From contig QKWP01000112.1 in assembly GCA_003550325.1 (NCBI GenBank), positions 66,869-130,868 on the forward strand: DNA of 64,000 nt. The letters run 5' to 3'. The notes beneath the pieces were generated by a model. That model was not told the origin of the DNA and did no database searches. It worked only from the letters and a program-made list of their open reading frames with translations. Shown here piece after piece: positions 22,966-34,073 of this stretch. How positions within the stretch are numbered: position 1 is the first letter of the stretch; each line of letters opens with the position of its first letter. This DNA is from Gigaspora rosea (taxonomy: Eukaryota > Glomeromycota > Glomeromycetes > Diversisporales > Gigasporaceae). The position numbers and the translations under genes are program-made.

Positions 22966-24252
22966 CTATGTGTTTGGCCCATCATTGATAATGACTAGGG
23001 GGTTCCACGAACTTCTATCGTAATACCGCTTGAGTAACAGTGTGTTGATTGGTGTTTCTAAAATATTTCCTTCTAGGGTTCGTAGTTGATAAACATCTGG
23101 TGCAACTCTATTGTGAATGAAGTACGGTCCTTTCCATTTTGGTAATAACTTTCCAGAATAATGTTTATCTCTCATAGCATCGTACAAGAGAACTTTATCT
23201 TCTTTCTGGAAGATAGGTTTTACTTTTTTATGCTTTTTGTTCCAGTAAAACTTTTGACGTTGCTGTGATTTTCTAATATTTGCTCTGGCTCGTTCTCGTT
23301 CTACAGGTACTTCTTCAATTAAAGAAAATAATCTGGTTAAGATATTTCCTTCCAAAATTTCTTCAGTTTCGGATATAGGGAACTTTGCTTCTCTTCCATA
23401 TGTAAGGTAGAAAGGAGTAATCTTAGTAGTCGATTGCTTAGCAGTTCTATAAGCAAATAAGACAGAAGGTATAAAAGTATCCCATTCTTGTCCTTGATTA
23501 GTTAACTTTGCTAAAGATTCACACAATGTTCTATTAAATCGTTCTACTAATCCATTGGTTTGTGGATGATATGGGGTAGAGAGTAAGTGTTGAATCTCAA
23601 ATTTTTGCGAGAGCGCTTTTACTAAGTCGTTGTTAAAATGTGTTCCTCTATCAGTAAGCAGATAAGAAGGACATCCATGTCGACAGATTATTTCTTCATA
23701 AATAAAGTTTACAGTAGCTTGGGCATCAGCTTTTGGTACAGCTCTTGCTTCAGGCCATTTCGTCATATAGTCAGTCGCTACTATAATATATTTATTCTGG
23801 TGAGATGTAATTGGTAATGGTCCAACAAAATCTAAACCAATTCGATGAAAAGGCGATTCTACTGAAATAGGTTGCAAAGGTCCAGGAGTGCGATATTTTC
23901 CTCTCTTTTGACAAGTATCACAGGTCTGTACATATTTTTTAATATGTTGATACATTTGAGGCCAAAAGTATTTACTACGAGTCTTTTCAAACATCTTGTC
24001 TGTTCCTAGATGTGCTCCAATAGGATGGTTATGGAAAAGAAACATGATTGGTTCTACTTCATGCCTTTGAATTACTTTAAGAAGTTGATGCGCTTTCTTC
24101 TTTTTACGATCATGTTTGTAAAGTTGATTGTTCTTGATAATATAAAATTTGCTTTGGGTTTCTAATTTTCTCTTTTGATCTCTAGAAAAATTTAGAGGGA
24201 AATTTGCTGTTTCCAAGAAGTTCTTAATGTTTTGATAAGTAACTAAATCCAT
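22966..24252 (-). CDS. gypsy integrase
   Basis: 428 residues. The N-terminal HHCC zinc domain (HNHPIGAHLGTDKMF...CDTCQKRG), the catalytic core with GLDFVGPLP, LLTDRGTHFNND and HPQTNGLVERFNR (the D, D, E residues), then a C-terminal domain with WKGPYFIHNRVAPDVYQL. It inserts element cDNA into the host genome. It is placed as a separate frame behind gag-pol, which is less common than a single pol frame. Confidence 0.93.
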   Translation of the reverse strand: MDLVTYQNIKNFLETANFPLNFSRDQKRKLETQSKFYIIKNNQLYKHDRKKKKAHQLLKVIQRHEVEPIMFLFHNHPIGAHLGTDKMFEKTRSKYFWPQMYQHIKKYVQTCDTCQKRGKYRTPGPLQPISVESPFHRIGLDFVGPLPITSHQNKYIIVATDYMTKWPEARAVPKADAQATVNFIYEEIICRHGCPSYLLTDRGTHFNNDLVKALSQKFEIQHLLSTPYHPQTNGLVERFNRTLCESLAKLTNQGQEWDTFIPSVLFAYRTAKQSTTKITPFYLTYGREAKFPISETEEILEGNILTRLFSLIEEVPVERERARANIRKSQQRQKFYWNKKHKKVKPIFQKEDKVLLYDAMRDKHYSGKLLPKWKGPYFIHNRVAPDVYQLRTLEGNILETPINTLLLKRYYDRSSWNPLVIINDGPNT

Positions 24253-24513
24253 CTTGTTAACTGTCAGGACACTGACAACCTGAACTGAATTTTCTTTAAC
24301 GTCAGATTTCTAATAAAAATAACAAAGGAAATATAATTATATCAAGTGAATAGAGCTCCAACCTCGCTCTATACTGTCCTAGTCTCCCTTATTTACTAGG
24401 CCCAGCGAAGGCTAAACTAATAAACAAATTTTTTTTTTTTTTTATTATTAAAATATATATATATAGAAGAAAAGGATAAAAGATAATATGAATTAAATAA
24501 AAGAAAAGAAAAT
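24253..24513. other. spacer between gag-pol and integrase frames
   Basis: About 260 bp of AT-rich DNA including a poly(T)/TATATA stretch. It separates the two long frames of the element. Whether the element bridges them by splicing or another route cannot be told from sequence alone. Confidence 0.5.
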
Positions 24514-27500
24514 TTAATAATAATATGTTGTTGGATTAACTACTTTCCACCAAACCATGTTGCAAAGATAATATTCAGAGAAATTATCACTTTCGATATA
24601 CATTAATGGTGTAGGAGTTTCTAATGGAGGTAACCACCAAGGTTGGGCTACGAGGTAAGATGAGAGAGGTATTTCTTCTATTACTGATCCTTCTGCTATT
24701 GAACTTTCCCAATCGATAGTACTAGGATCATTAGGTACTTCATCAAAGTTAAAGTTATCAAAATCTCCCAAAAGATATTGGTTAGCAGCTTCATCTGTCA
24801 TGAATGGGGTAACATTATCCTCAGTAAACTCGGGTAATTCTAAGTCTTGATCAAAGTTATCTTGGTCATCTTCTTCACCTGTGTCAGGAGTAGGCCAATA
24901 ACACTTAGCAATTTCCTCTATTGGGTAGCTTTTGATAGTCATCCATAATCTAAGATCACTATGACATTTAGGACACTCATCACAAGGGGAGTATAATTTG
25001 TCACCACACCAACATTGTGCTGCTGGTCCTTTCCAATCTCTAGGCCAGGCGTTACAGTTAAATGTCTGAGATAGCATAGCACTAATATGCTCGATATAGT
25101 ACCAAGTACAGTTCTGTCCTTCATAGTGGATCCCTTCAGATGTAAATTCAACATTCTGATATGGTCGTAAGTACTGGGTAAGTCCTTCTGTTAAGGTTGG
25201 TTGTAAAGTATTGAGCATGTCTTCATAATGCTCATTTGGAATAGAAAAAGTTTCAATTTCTTCCTCTTCTATAGCTGTTAACATATAAACTTCTTCTTCA
25301 TTATCACTATTTTTGTTCGTAGGTAATTGTTCGGGGCAACATCTAATTAATTCTCTTAAGGATACTTTCTTTAATGTTTTCCACATTCGACAGTCTCGTT
25401 GGCACTGAGAACATTGACTCCTATTTCTTAATAGAATATTTCTACACCAACACTGGGTATTAGGTCCTGTCCAACTTAAAGGATATCTATTCTTTTCTTT
25501 AATAGTTCCAAATCTTCTACTAAGTGTGAAGATATAGTTCCAGCTAAAAAGAGGTCCATTATCACATCTAAATCCATTGGCTAATACTTCTAAACGAGTA
25601 TAAGGTTCAGTTACTTGGTCTGCTAAAGGAGGTAACGAAGGCTTTAGCATATCTGCTAATCTTTGAATACGATTATCTAGGTATAATGGAGATTCGATTC
25701 GTGCTAGTTGTCGGCTTAGGGCTAATTGTAAAGCCACTTCTTCTGAGGGCAAATCATCTTCATCAATGTCCATGAAGTTTGCAGATGCTTCATACATTCT
25801 AGATAATGAGTCTGCATTGTTATGTTTTCTTCCAGCTCTATGGATTATAGTAAAGTTATAGGGTTCTAATCTCATAATCCATCTAGCTCGTCTTCCTTTT
25901 AATTCGGAAGTTCTTAACCATTTTAAAGCGGCATGGTCGGTAACAAGGTAAAAAGGTTTAGCTCCTAGGTACTGATGGAAATGCTCCACAGCCCATACTA
26001 CAGCTAGGCATTCAAGTTCAGTAGCTGAGTAATTCTGTTCTGCTTTGTTTAGACTTCTGCTTGCATAAGCTACAACATATTCCCTTTTATCTTCGGTTAA
26101 TTGTGATAAAACTGCTCCTAAACCTGAGGCTGATGCATCAGTATGTATATAGAAGGGTTGGTCAAAATCTGGATATCGTAATATAGGACTAGTAATAAGA
26201 TATTGTTTAAGGGTGTTAAAGGCTTCTTTATGCTCTGTGGTCCAGTTAAAGAGTTCATCTTTCTTGAGAAGTTGGTTAAGGGGTTTAGCGATTTTCGAAA
26301 ATCCTTGGATAAATCTTCTATAATAGGAGGCTAATCCCAAGAATCCTCGAAGTTGTCTAAGAGTAGTAGGAGTAGGAAAGTTTTTTACTTTTTCAATAAG
26401 TCGTTCATCTGTTTTAATTCCATCTTTTCCTATAATATGTCCTAAAAATTTAATGCTATTTAAGAAGAAATAACATTTTGCTAAATTTAATTTTAGATTA
26501 GCTTCTTTTAGGATCTGGAAAACTAATTGTACGTGTTCTAAATGTTCTTCAAATGTTCTAGAGTATATAGTAATATCATCTAAATATACTACTACAAATT
26601 TGTTGATATATGGACGAAGAATCTTATCCATAAGGCGTTGAAAGGTAGCAGGTGCATTGGTGAGTCCAAAAGGCATAACATTGAACTCATAAGTTCCATA
26701 CTTGGTAATAAATGCTGTTTTCTTTTTGTCTTCTTCTTTAACAGCCACTTGCCAGTATCCACTAGCTAAGTCCAAGCTTGTAAACCAAGAGGCTCCATTA
26801 AATGAGTTTAAGATCTCATTTATAGTGGGCAAGGGGTATACATCTCTTTCAGTTATGGCATTTAATTTTCTATAGTCGATGCAAATTCTCTTTCTACCAT
26901 CTTTTTTAGGTACAAGTACTACTGGAGAAGACCAGGGTCCATAAGATTCTCTGATGATTCCTTTACTTTCCATTGCTTCTATTTCTTTCTTGATAAATTC
27001 TTGATCATCGGGAGGACAATTATAAGCCCGCTGTTTAATTGGCTTATGATCTCCTGTTTCAATTTCATGACAAATAATATTTGTTTGTCCTAACTCTTTA
27101 GATTGTCCTTCTTCTATGATATTTTTTGCAAAAATATCAATATTATTCATCAAAAATTGACTAGCTTTATCATGCTGAGGTTGAGTAAGTTTGGTATTGA
27201 CATTTAAATCAGATTCCTCTTCGAGGTAGGCTGGTTCTTCAACTAATTCCGTTAAGTAAAAAGCAGGTGTTTTTTCAATATCTAACCAGGGGTTATAATA
27301 TAAATCATCTGCTGTAAGAGGCCATTCTTCTGAATAATAGGTTTCAGATTCACTTTCTTCTATTTCATCAATCCACTCATCATCATCATTAAATTCATCC
27401 TCGTCATAAATGGGACTAATATTGATACTACTGGTATGGGTAGCATTGACTGTTGCTTGTTTTCCTAAATATCGTACATTTAAGGTATTGTTTTCAAAAT

Positions 27501-29631
27501 CTAGCTTAGCTCTAGATTTGTTAAACCAATCTGTTCCTAGTAAGATTGTCTCATCCATCGATTCAATAACTTGTAGGTTGATAGGAATAACAATGTCCTG
27601 AATGGTAATCTTTACATCTTCAATTGTTCCTAAGGCCTTGGCTCTGGTTCCATTTGCTGTTACTACGATAGTTCTAGAGGGTCCAGTAATTTGTAATCCA
27701 AGCTTCTTCATAAGCTTAGCAGTAACAATACTAACTGCGGCTCCAGAATCTAAGATTGCTACAACTGGATTACCTTTAATCCTAATGTGGCATCTCATAG
27801 CGGTAGTCTTTTTATTTCTTTCTGATTCTAAATGATTTGCTTCTGTAATAGGAGTTTTCTTCTTTTGTAGAATCTTTGCAAGATTTCTACGTTGACTAGG
27901 TTGTTGCAACATCTGACCAAGAGTTGCAGAAGACTTCATGTTTAAGATATCATTGGCGATATCATAAGGCTCGATTTGATCAATAACTGAGGGCTGAGAT
28001 TTAAGCTTAATTTTCTGCCTGCTTGCTTTAGGCTGAAAAGTAACCTCTGGAGGGATTTCATCCATGGCAATGTCTGGTTCATTCTGAATTGGATTGATTA
28101 TAGTACGATTTCTTAAGTTTATCTCCTTTTGCGACTCTGAATTTTTAATGACTTCTTTGGCTTTCTTTCTATCGGTAGAGTAAGGTTTTGACCTAGGAGT
28201 TTTGGTGACATAGACTTCTTCAACTTCACTATCTTCTGCTTCAAGATAATTAATAGTTCTTTGCTTCAGATCTCTAGCTAATTGTTTATACTGAGCAGTC
28301 GTAGTGTTTCTTTCAGCTAAACAATTTCTAGCTATATGACCAGCTTCACCACATTTGTAACAGATAACTGATGACTTGGGTCTGGGTTGGGTTCTAAAGT
28401 TCTGGTTATTTCTGCTAGAATTTTCTTTAGGGGTAAGTGCAGATGCAATAGTAGCATAGTTAAGAGTCATTTGCTGCATTTGCTTGGTTAAAGTTTCAAT
28501 ATCTTTTTCTAAACTTCTGATATTAGACGAGGTTGCAGGTTCCGCTTTGGAGGCGAAATCTTTTCCTTGCTCAAAGGTTCTGGCATGGTCAAGTGCTGCT
28601 GCTACGTCATTAGGAGCATGTAATAAAATAATTGGGAGAGTTTCTGGTGATAGTCCCTTATTAAAATGGTACAATTTCTGATCATTAGTTAGGTTATTAT
28701 TAGTTTCTACTCGTTGAATAACTCTACGATATCTGCTGTAATAAGTATCAATTGATTCATCCGGCATTTGTTTTAGTTCTTCTAACTCCTTGATCCACTT
28801 GTTATGCCATCTCTGATTACAGAAGTGAGCAGTAAATCCATTTTTAACAGTAGTCCAATCGTTGTCAGCATTATTGGTAGCTGCATTAGCTGGGTAAAAT
28901 GTTTGCTGCCATTCGTCAGCATTATCTCTCAGAAAGGCTGGCAGGACATCTCTTTTTCTTCTACTGCTCCACTTATTAGCAACGGCTGCCTTTTCAAAAT
29001 CAGCCATCCAGGTTAAAGGATCCTGGGTACCATTACCATAGAAAGGTGCGATCTGGAGAAGGGTAGGTCCCTTGTCATTGTTAATAAGATAATCGTATAC
29101 ATTCTGTATAGTTGCCATGTTTAATTTAGGGCTAGGAGGAGGAGTTTGAAATAGTAAGTCTAAATTATAATCAAAATCTGAAAAACTTTCTCCTGATGAG
29201 TTTGAATGTAAAGAAGTAGTTTCACTATGATAGTATAGGGTTGTTAGAGGGTCAAGAGTAAATCTGTCTGTTAAGATAAGTGCTTGTCTAATACGGGTAA
29301 TAAGAGTATAAAAGTCAACTTCAGAACTATAACGGAAGGTTATAGTTAATGCTTCTAAATAATCTTCTGAAACAACTAATCGTTGTATAATTCTCCTAAA
29401 AACTACAATAGAGTTGTAGGTAAAGCAAGTAGCAGGGAATTCTAGGGTAAACCAATCCCAAAAACTAAGAAATCTGTCTGGGATATTTCCAAGTACAGGG
29501 TAACAAGTTAAACAAGAATAGTCAGGTATAGTTTGGATTATATATCTCCTATGTTCTAAGGTGTTTGGGTAATTATAATGTTGAAGATCGTGTTGATTGT
29601 TTAAATAAATATGCTGTGCATATATAGTCAT
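24514..29631 (-). CDS. gypsy gag-pol polyprotein (gag, protease, RT, RNase H)
   Basis: An open frame of 1705 residues. In order: a gag capsid-like region, a zinc knuckle CYKCGEAGHIARNC (near 28340), a retropepsin motif AILDSGAAVSIV (near 27760), reverse transcriptase with VVYLDDITIYS (near 26590), RNase H beginning YIHTDASASGLGAV (near 26150), then a C-terminal extension of about 450 residues before the stop. That extension has two related Cys-rich blocks (QCWCRNILL...CSQCQRD near 25440 and QCWCGDKLY...CDECPKC near 25000), which are unusual between RNase H and integrase. It acts in the virus-like particle of the element. No obvious break in this frame. Confidence 0.93.
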   Translation of the reverse strand: MTIYAQHIYLNNQHDLQHYNYPNTLEHRRYIIQTIPDYSCLTCYPVLGNIPDRFLSFWDWFTLEFPATCFTYNSIVVFRRIIQRLVVSEDYLEALTITFRYSSEVDFYTLITRIRQALILTDRFTLDPLTTLYYHSETTSLHSNSSGESFSDFDYNLDLLFQTPPPSPKLNMATIQNVYDYLINNDKGPTLLQIAPFYGNGTQDPLTWMADFEKAAVANKWSSRRKRDVLPAFLRDNADEWQQTFYPANAATNNADNDWTTVKNGFTAHFCNQRWHNKWIKELEELKQMPDESIDTYYSRYRRVIQRVETNNNLTNDQKLYHFNKGLSPETLPIILLHAPNDVAAALDHARTFEQGKDFASKAEPATSSNIRSLEKDIETLTKQMQQMTLNYATIASALTPKENSSRNNQNFRTQPRPKSSVICYKCGEAGHIARNCLAERNTTTAQYKQLARDLKQRTINYLEAEDSEVEEVYVTKTPRSKPYSTDRKKAKEVIKNSESQKEINLRNRTIINPIQNEPDIAMDEIPPEVTFQPKASRQKIKLKSQPSVIDQIEPYDIANDILNMKSSATLGQMLQQPSQRRNLAKILQKKKTPITEANHLESERNKKTTAMRCHIRIKGNPVVAILDSGAAVSIVTAKLMKKLGLQITGPSRTIVVTANGTRAKALGTIEDVKITIQDIVIPINLQVIESMDETILLGTDWFNKSRAKLDFENNTLNVRYLGKQATVNATHTSSINISPIYDEDEFNDDDEWIDEIEESESETYYSEEWPLTADDLYYNPWLDIEKTPAFYLTELVEEPAYLEEESDLNVNTKLTQPQHDKASQFLMNNIDIFAKNIIEEGQSKELGQTNIICHEIETGDHKPIKQRAYNCPPDDQEFIKKEIEAMESKGIIRESYGPWSSPVVLVPKKDGRKRICIDYRKLNAITERDVYPLPTINEILNSFNGASWFTSLDLASGYWQVAVKEEDKKKTAFITKYGTYEFNVMPFGLTNAPATFQRLMDKILRPYINKFVVVYLDDITIYSRTFEEHLEHVQLVFQILKEANLKLNLAKCYFFLNSIKFLGHIIGKDGIKTDERLIEKVKNFPTPTTLRQLRGFLGLASYYRRFIQGFSKIAKPLNQLLKKDELFNWTTEHKEAFNTLKQYLITSPILRYPDFDQPFYIHTDASASGLGAVLSQLTEDKREYVVAYASRSLNKAEQNYSATELECLAVVWAVEHFHQYLGAKPFYLVTDHAALKWLRTSELKGRRARWIMRLEPYNFTIIHRAGRKHNNADSLSRMYEASANFMDIDEDDLPSEEVALQLALSRQLARIESPLYLDNRIQRLADMLKPSLPPLADQVTEPYTRLEVLANGFRCDNGPLFSWNYIFTLSRRFGTIKEKNRYPLSWTGPNTQCWCRNILLRNRSQCSQCQRDCRMWKTLKKVSLRELIRCCPEQLPTNKNSDNEEEVYMLTAIEEEEIETFSIPNEHYEDMLNTLQPTLTEGLTQYLRPYQNVEFTSEGIHYEGQNCTWYYIEHISAMLSQTFNCNAWPRDWKGPAAQCWCGDKLYSPCDECPKCHSDLRLWMTIKSYPIEEIAKCYWPTPDTGEEDDQDNFDQDLELPEFTEDNVTPFMTDEAANQYLLGDFDNFNFDEVPNDPSTIDWESSIAEGSVIEEIPLSSYLVAQPWWLPPLETPTPLMYIESDNFSEYYLCNMVWWKVVNPTTYYY

Positions 29632-30117
29632 ATGCCTGTACTATTAATTTAGAAGCTGTTTGTCACAATGCAAACACTTAAGCTTTCACTTCTAAATTTC
29701 AGAATGAGGGTATATCTCTAAATATTACTATGACAACAGAATGTGTCACTTAAGAAAAAGTTGTAGAGGAGGATCTTCCGGTCCTAAAGGAGGTTAGAAC
29801 GCTAAAAATGGTCCAGTGGTTATCGAGTTATAAGCGTTTGAAGTTCGCGTAACGATAATCGGAAGGTTTTCTCTAAGAGGACTTTCTTGTAAATTCTTTG
29901 CCGATCAAAATCGCCGTCAGTACTTCGACGTCGAATATCGGGTTTCAGAGGGGTTTTCCTACTAAGGTATGCTTAGTACAAAAGTTGCGGTAGGTTCTCA
30001 AGACTTTGTATTTCAATTTTCAAGTCAATCGGTCCAATATTGATCGACTTCTCTTATGATCAACTAAAAAGACTTTCTGACGTTGGTAGAGATTGAATCT
30101 CACAGTCACCACCATAT

Positions 30118-30836
30118 TGTCAACCTGGAAATTCACCTCTTCCAGAACTTCAGGAGACTGCTGATTATAGTATGACGACTATAACTTGACAGCTTTAGGG
30201 TTTATGGCGTCCAAATGGGACTTAACAAAGAGGTTTTTGAGTGATTTATGTATTAAGGCAAAGAGGCAAACAATTAATAGTATATGAGGATACTAAGAAT
30301 TGTATCTTTATTATATTCCAGTGTATGAAGACACTGCACTTCCCAGAGGGCAGAAAGCAGTGTATTTATAGAGAAATTACATGTATAAATTATTACAATA
30401 AAGATATACAAATTCAATTTAAAAACTATTTATAGTACTAAAGGTAATGCGAAACTAATAGATATGTTATATATAAAAGATATAAAAGATATAAAAGATA
30501 AAATATATATAAAAGATATGAAAGATATGTTAGATATGTTAGATATGTTAGATATGTTAGATATGTTAGATCCTTAAGATCATTTAGATCCTTTAGATTC
30601 GTAAGATTTTGAACACAGTATTATTGCCTAATAAGGTTAAGATATTTGTCTATCTTGTTCTATTAATAGTTCAACACAAATGTCTTCCGATCTTGTGATC
30701 CCGTGATCAGAATCACATGATCTATAGCTCATTAGAAGCGTCTCGATGAGCTGAATCCAATGGTAGTTGTTTCATCTTCCTAACTTCTATGGGTCGAAAG
30801 TTATAGGCAAAAAGGTGAAAACTCTTAAGGTTAACA
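30118..30836 (-). repeat. 5' LTR of the gypsy element
   Basis: 719 bp and nearly identical to 21825-22525. The main difference is an expanded GATATGTTA run at about 30515-30570. Confidence 0.93.
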
Positions 30837-31960
30837 ATAGCATGATAATAGAAACATGATAGTTTAGGATGTTGCAAGGTGGTAATTTTTTTTGTTTTTT
30901 TTATATGCAGTACTAACATTTTTTTCTTTAGAACAGAACATAGCACAATAATGAATATAGCATGAAAGTAGAAGCATGATAGTTTAGTAGCATAATAATA
31001 TATATTATGAATATGTGCATATATATATATACAATACTAACATTTCTTTTTTCTTTAAAATGGAATGTAGTGTGATAATGAACATACAATAGTAGAAGCA
31101 TGATAGTTCAGGACATAGCAAGATAGTTAGTAGCATAGAGTATTTTGCTTTTTTAATACAGTACTAATGTTTTGTGTAATAATGAATGTAGTCTAATAGT
31201 AAAAACAGGTAGTTCTGAACGTAACAAGATAGTTAGCACTGTGGTAATATATTTTTTTATACAGTACTAACATTTTTTTCTTTAGAATGAAATGTAGTAC
31301 AATAACGAATGTAAGATAGTTCAAGGCGTTAGTAGCAAGGTAATCATTATTACTGTATTATTATTATTTTATTTTATTTTATTTTTTTAAATACAATACT
31401 AATATTTCTTTTATCTTTAGAATGAAACGTAGCATGATAATGAATGTGTAATAGTAGAAAGCATAATAGTTTGGGACGTAGCAAGATAGCTAGTAGCATG
31501 GTAATATATATATATATTTTTATATACACATTATTACTGTTTCTTTTTTTTTCTTTAGAAAAAAACATAGCATAATAATGAATATAGTACAATAGTAAAA
31601 GCATGATAGTTCAGAACATTATTAACATGATAATATCTTTTTTATTTTTTAATTTTTTTTACATACAGTACTAATATTTCTTTTTTCTTTTAGAACAAAT
31701 GGAACATAATGCGATAATGAATGTATGATAGTAAATGCATAGTAGTTCAGGACATAGCAAAATAATAGCATTTTTCCTTTTTTTAATATAGTACTAACGT
31801 TTACATGATAATGAACATCATGATAATAGAAGTATGATAGTTCAGAACGTAGCAAGATAGCAGTATGACAGTTAATATGGGGCATGCATAATAGTATAGA
31901 GCTTAGCATAATAGATAGTATAGAATTTAGCATGGTAGTTGGAACATAGCGATAGTTGCA
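30837..31960. repeat. degenerate satellite, about nine units of 110-130 bp
   Basis: Each unit has ATACAGTACTAACATTTCTT, then TTTCTTTAGAATGAAATGTA, then GATAATGAATATAG, then AAGCATGATAGTTCAGGACA and TAGCAAGATAGTTAGTAGCA, with variable T/TA tracts. It continues the unit at 21690-21824 and reappears in reverse at 37760-38070. Confidence 0.8.
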
Positions 31961-32007
31961 ATCAGTAATTTGTATTTATTTATTGTATTTTTTTTAATTT
32001 TTTTTTG

Positions 32008-32476
32008 TTTTTTTTTTTTTGTTTTAAATATGACTGATATATAATCATTTTTGCATTTTATTAGTTTAAATTTGTGTCCCCAAAAATTTTGTGCAGTTAA
32101 AATTTAATCCAGTAAAGTGTAATTTCAGATTTTGGTCTAAATTATAATTCATTAAAATTACACTAACATAGAGTTAAAAAGTGGCAAATCTGTTCCATAA
32201 TGATCATATGATTTAATAAATTAAATTAACATAGGAGTGCTNTTTTTTTTTTTTTGTTATAAATATGACTGATATATAATCATTTTTGCATTTTATTAGT
32301 TTAAATTTGTGTCCCCAAAAATTTTGTGCAGTTAAAATTTAATCCAGTAAAGTGTAATTTCAGATTTTGGTCTAAATTATAATTCATTAAAATTACACTA
32401 ACATAGAGTTAAAAAGTGGCAAATCTGTTCCATAATGATCATATGATTTAATAAATTAAATTAACATAGGAGTGCT
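32008..32476. other. near-identical 234-bp duplication on both sides of a single N
   Basis: 32008-32241 and 32243-32476 are the same sequence (differing by a base or two at the T run) and meet at N 32242. As at 19636, this is most likely an unmerged contig overlap at a T homopolymer. Confidence 0.85.
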
Positions 32477-32540
32477 GGTAGCGCCCCACTTTCTCTTGTA
32501 TATATTTAAAATTTACTAATAAAATAGTACAAAATTATGA

Positions 32541-32645
32541 TGATCTTGGGATCCTGTGATCAGATTTTAACTATTTTGAGCTTGTCAGAATTGTCTTATT
32601 AAGATGAACATTTTGGTAGCAAAACCATTTAAAATGAATTGGTAG
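32541..32645 (+). repeat. copy of the 115-bp recurrent motif
   Basis: GATCTTGGGATCCTGTGATC...GAGCTTGTCAGAATTGTCTT...GATGAACATTTTGGTAGC. Related copies lie in the gypsy LTRs and at 33957 and 58237. Confidence 0.7.
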
Positions 32646-33354
32646 ATTAAAACTTATTATCCAATTTTGTAAGAGAAGTGCAGAAAATTACATAATTTTT
32701 TAGGAGATGAGGGTCCCCAAATATCACGTCCTATATATATATAGTATAAATAGCCAATCATATTAAAAAAAATCGATTTTTAGTAATTGCAGATAGTTGC
32801 TACATAGTAAAGTCTAAATTTACTAAGCAAATCAAAAAAATCGAATAAGAAAACTTATTAAGCAGATCAAAATACACTTACCACAAAATTTTCATAAGTA
32901 TTAAAGAACTTTTTATTATTTAACTTTTAACTTTTATGTTCATCGAATTTATTTTTTTAAAACATTTTAATTTTTTTGTCGAACGTAAAAATCAAAAGTC
33001 AATTAATAAACAATTCTCCAAAACTTATGAAAATTTTGTGGTAAGTGTATTTTAATCTGTTGAATAAGTTTACAGTCAGACCTCTCTATAATCACAAGTT
33101 GGTCGCGCCCTATTTTGGTGATTGTTTAGAGGTGTGACTATAAAAAAAAAACCTTGTTGTGGTCACATGACCAAAGGCTAATAAGTAATATATTTGCGCA
33201 TATTTGAAATACTATTAAAAATTTTAAAATGTTTGATAGTGAAAAACTTTTGATTCAGTAGACCAATTTGGATAAAATGATAAGTGTTTGACTCAATAAG
33301 ACAATTCTAAAGAGTCTAAAATCATCCAAATTTCGCTACAAAATGCTAAGATCA

Positions 33355-33890
33355 TTAATTGCTAATCCGGATAAGATCGGCACTATTTTTATATTAGAAT
33401 TTGGGGAAAATTACTATGTTTTTTACTATATGCTGAAATCTGACGTCGGTCCAATGAAAAGTATTTTTTTTATTAAGTTAACAGTTCGTGTCAATTAATT
33501 AAAAGTTGTAGAGCTCACTGAGACGCATCAAATGGTAGTTAGAGCATTCAATTCGATCCAGTGTACGCTGAGATATCGCCAAAAAACGATTGGCCAACTA
33601 TATAAAATTCTATGCAAACAAACTAGAAATTTTATATAGTCAGCCAATCGTTTTTTAATGATATCTTAGCGTACACTGGGCCGATTTGAATGATATAACC
33701 ACCATTAGATGCGTCTCATTGTGCTCTACAACTTTCAATTAATTGACATGAACTGTTAATAAAAAAATACTTTTAATTGGACCGACTTCAGATTTCTGCA
33801 TATAATAAAAATTTATATTGTACTTATCACCAAAATTTACTATTGTCCCAATATAGTAATAGTGCCGTTCTTATCCAGATCATCAATTAA
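33355..33890. repeat. 536-bp hairpin inside the pogo-like element
   Basis: Long arms: left AATTGCTAATCCGGATAAGA-TCGGCACTAT...GATCCAGTGTACGCTGAGAT, right ATCTTAGCGTACACTGGGCC...ATAGTGCCGTTCTTATCCAG. The loop lies near 33600. It is a third level of nesting. Confidence 0.8.
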
Positions 33891-33956
33891 GGATTTTTAA
33901 TTTAGATGTTAAATTTAATCAATTCTTAAATGTGTAAAGTGACACAAATCCTTAAC

Positions 33957-34073
33957 GATCACAGGAGTCTGTAATTGGATTTTAGCGATCTTGGGCTCAT
34001 TAGAATCGTCTCATTGAGACAAACATTTTGGTAGTTGTTTCATCCAAATCGGACCACTGTATCAAAAGTTATT
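33957..34073 (+). repeat. copy of the 115-bp recurrent motif
   Basis: GATCTTGGGCTCATTAGAAT-CGTCTCATTGAGAC, then TTTGGTAGTTGTTTCATCCA-AATCGGACCACTG. It lies inside the pogo-like element. Confidence 0.7.

Larger units (their letters stand above)
21825..30836 (-). mobile_element. near-complete young Ty3/gypsy LTR retrotransposon
   Basis: A 9-kb element on the minus strand with LTRs at 30118-30836 (5') and 21825-22525 (3'), each TGTTAAC...GTTGACA on the coding strand, and a 4-bp target duplication ATAG on both sides. The LTRs differ by only a handful of bases plus the length of a GATATGTTA-type microsatellite, so insertion was recent. A tRNA-like primer binding site (TGGTGGTGACTGTGAGATTC, 30095-30114) lies three bases inside the 5' LTR. 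Gene order gag, protease, RT, RNase H, integrase is that of Ty3/gypsy. The element looks essentially whole. Confidence 0.93.

Noticed and set aside
27410-28681. Plus-strand genes inside the gypsy element
   Set aside because: They are antisense shadows of the gag-pol frame.
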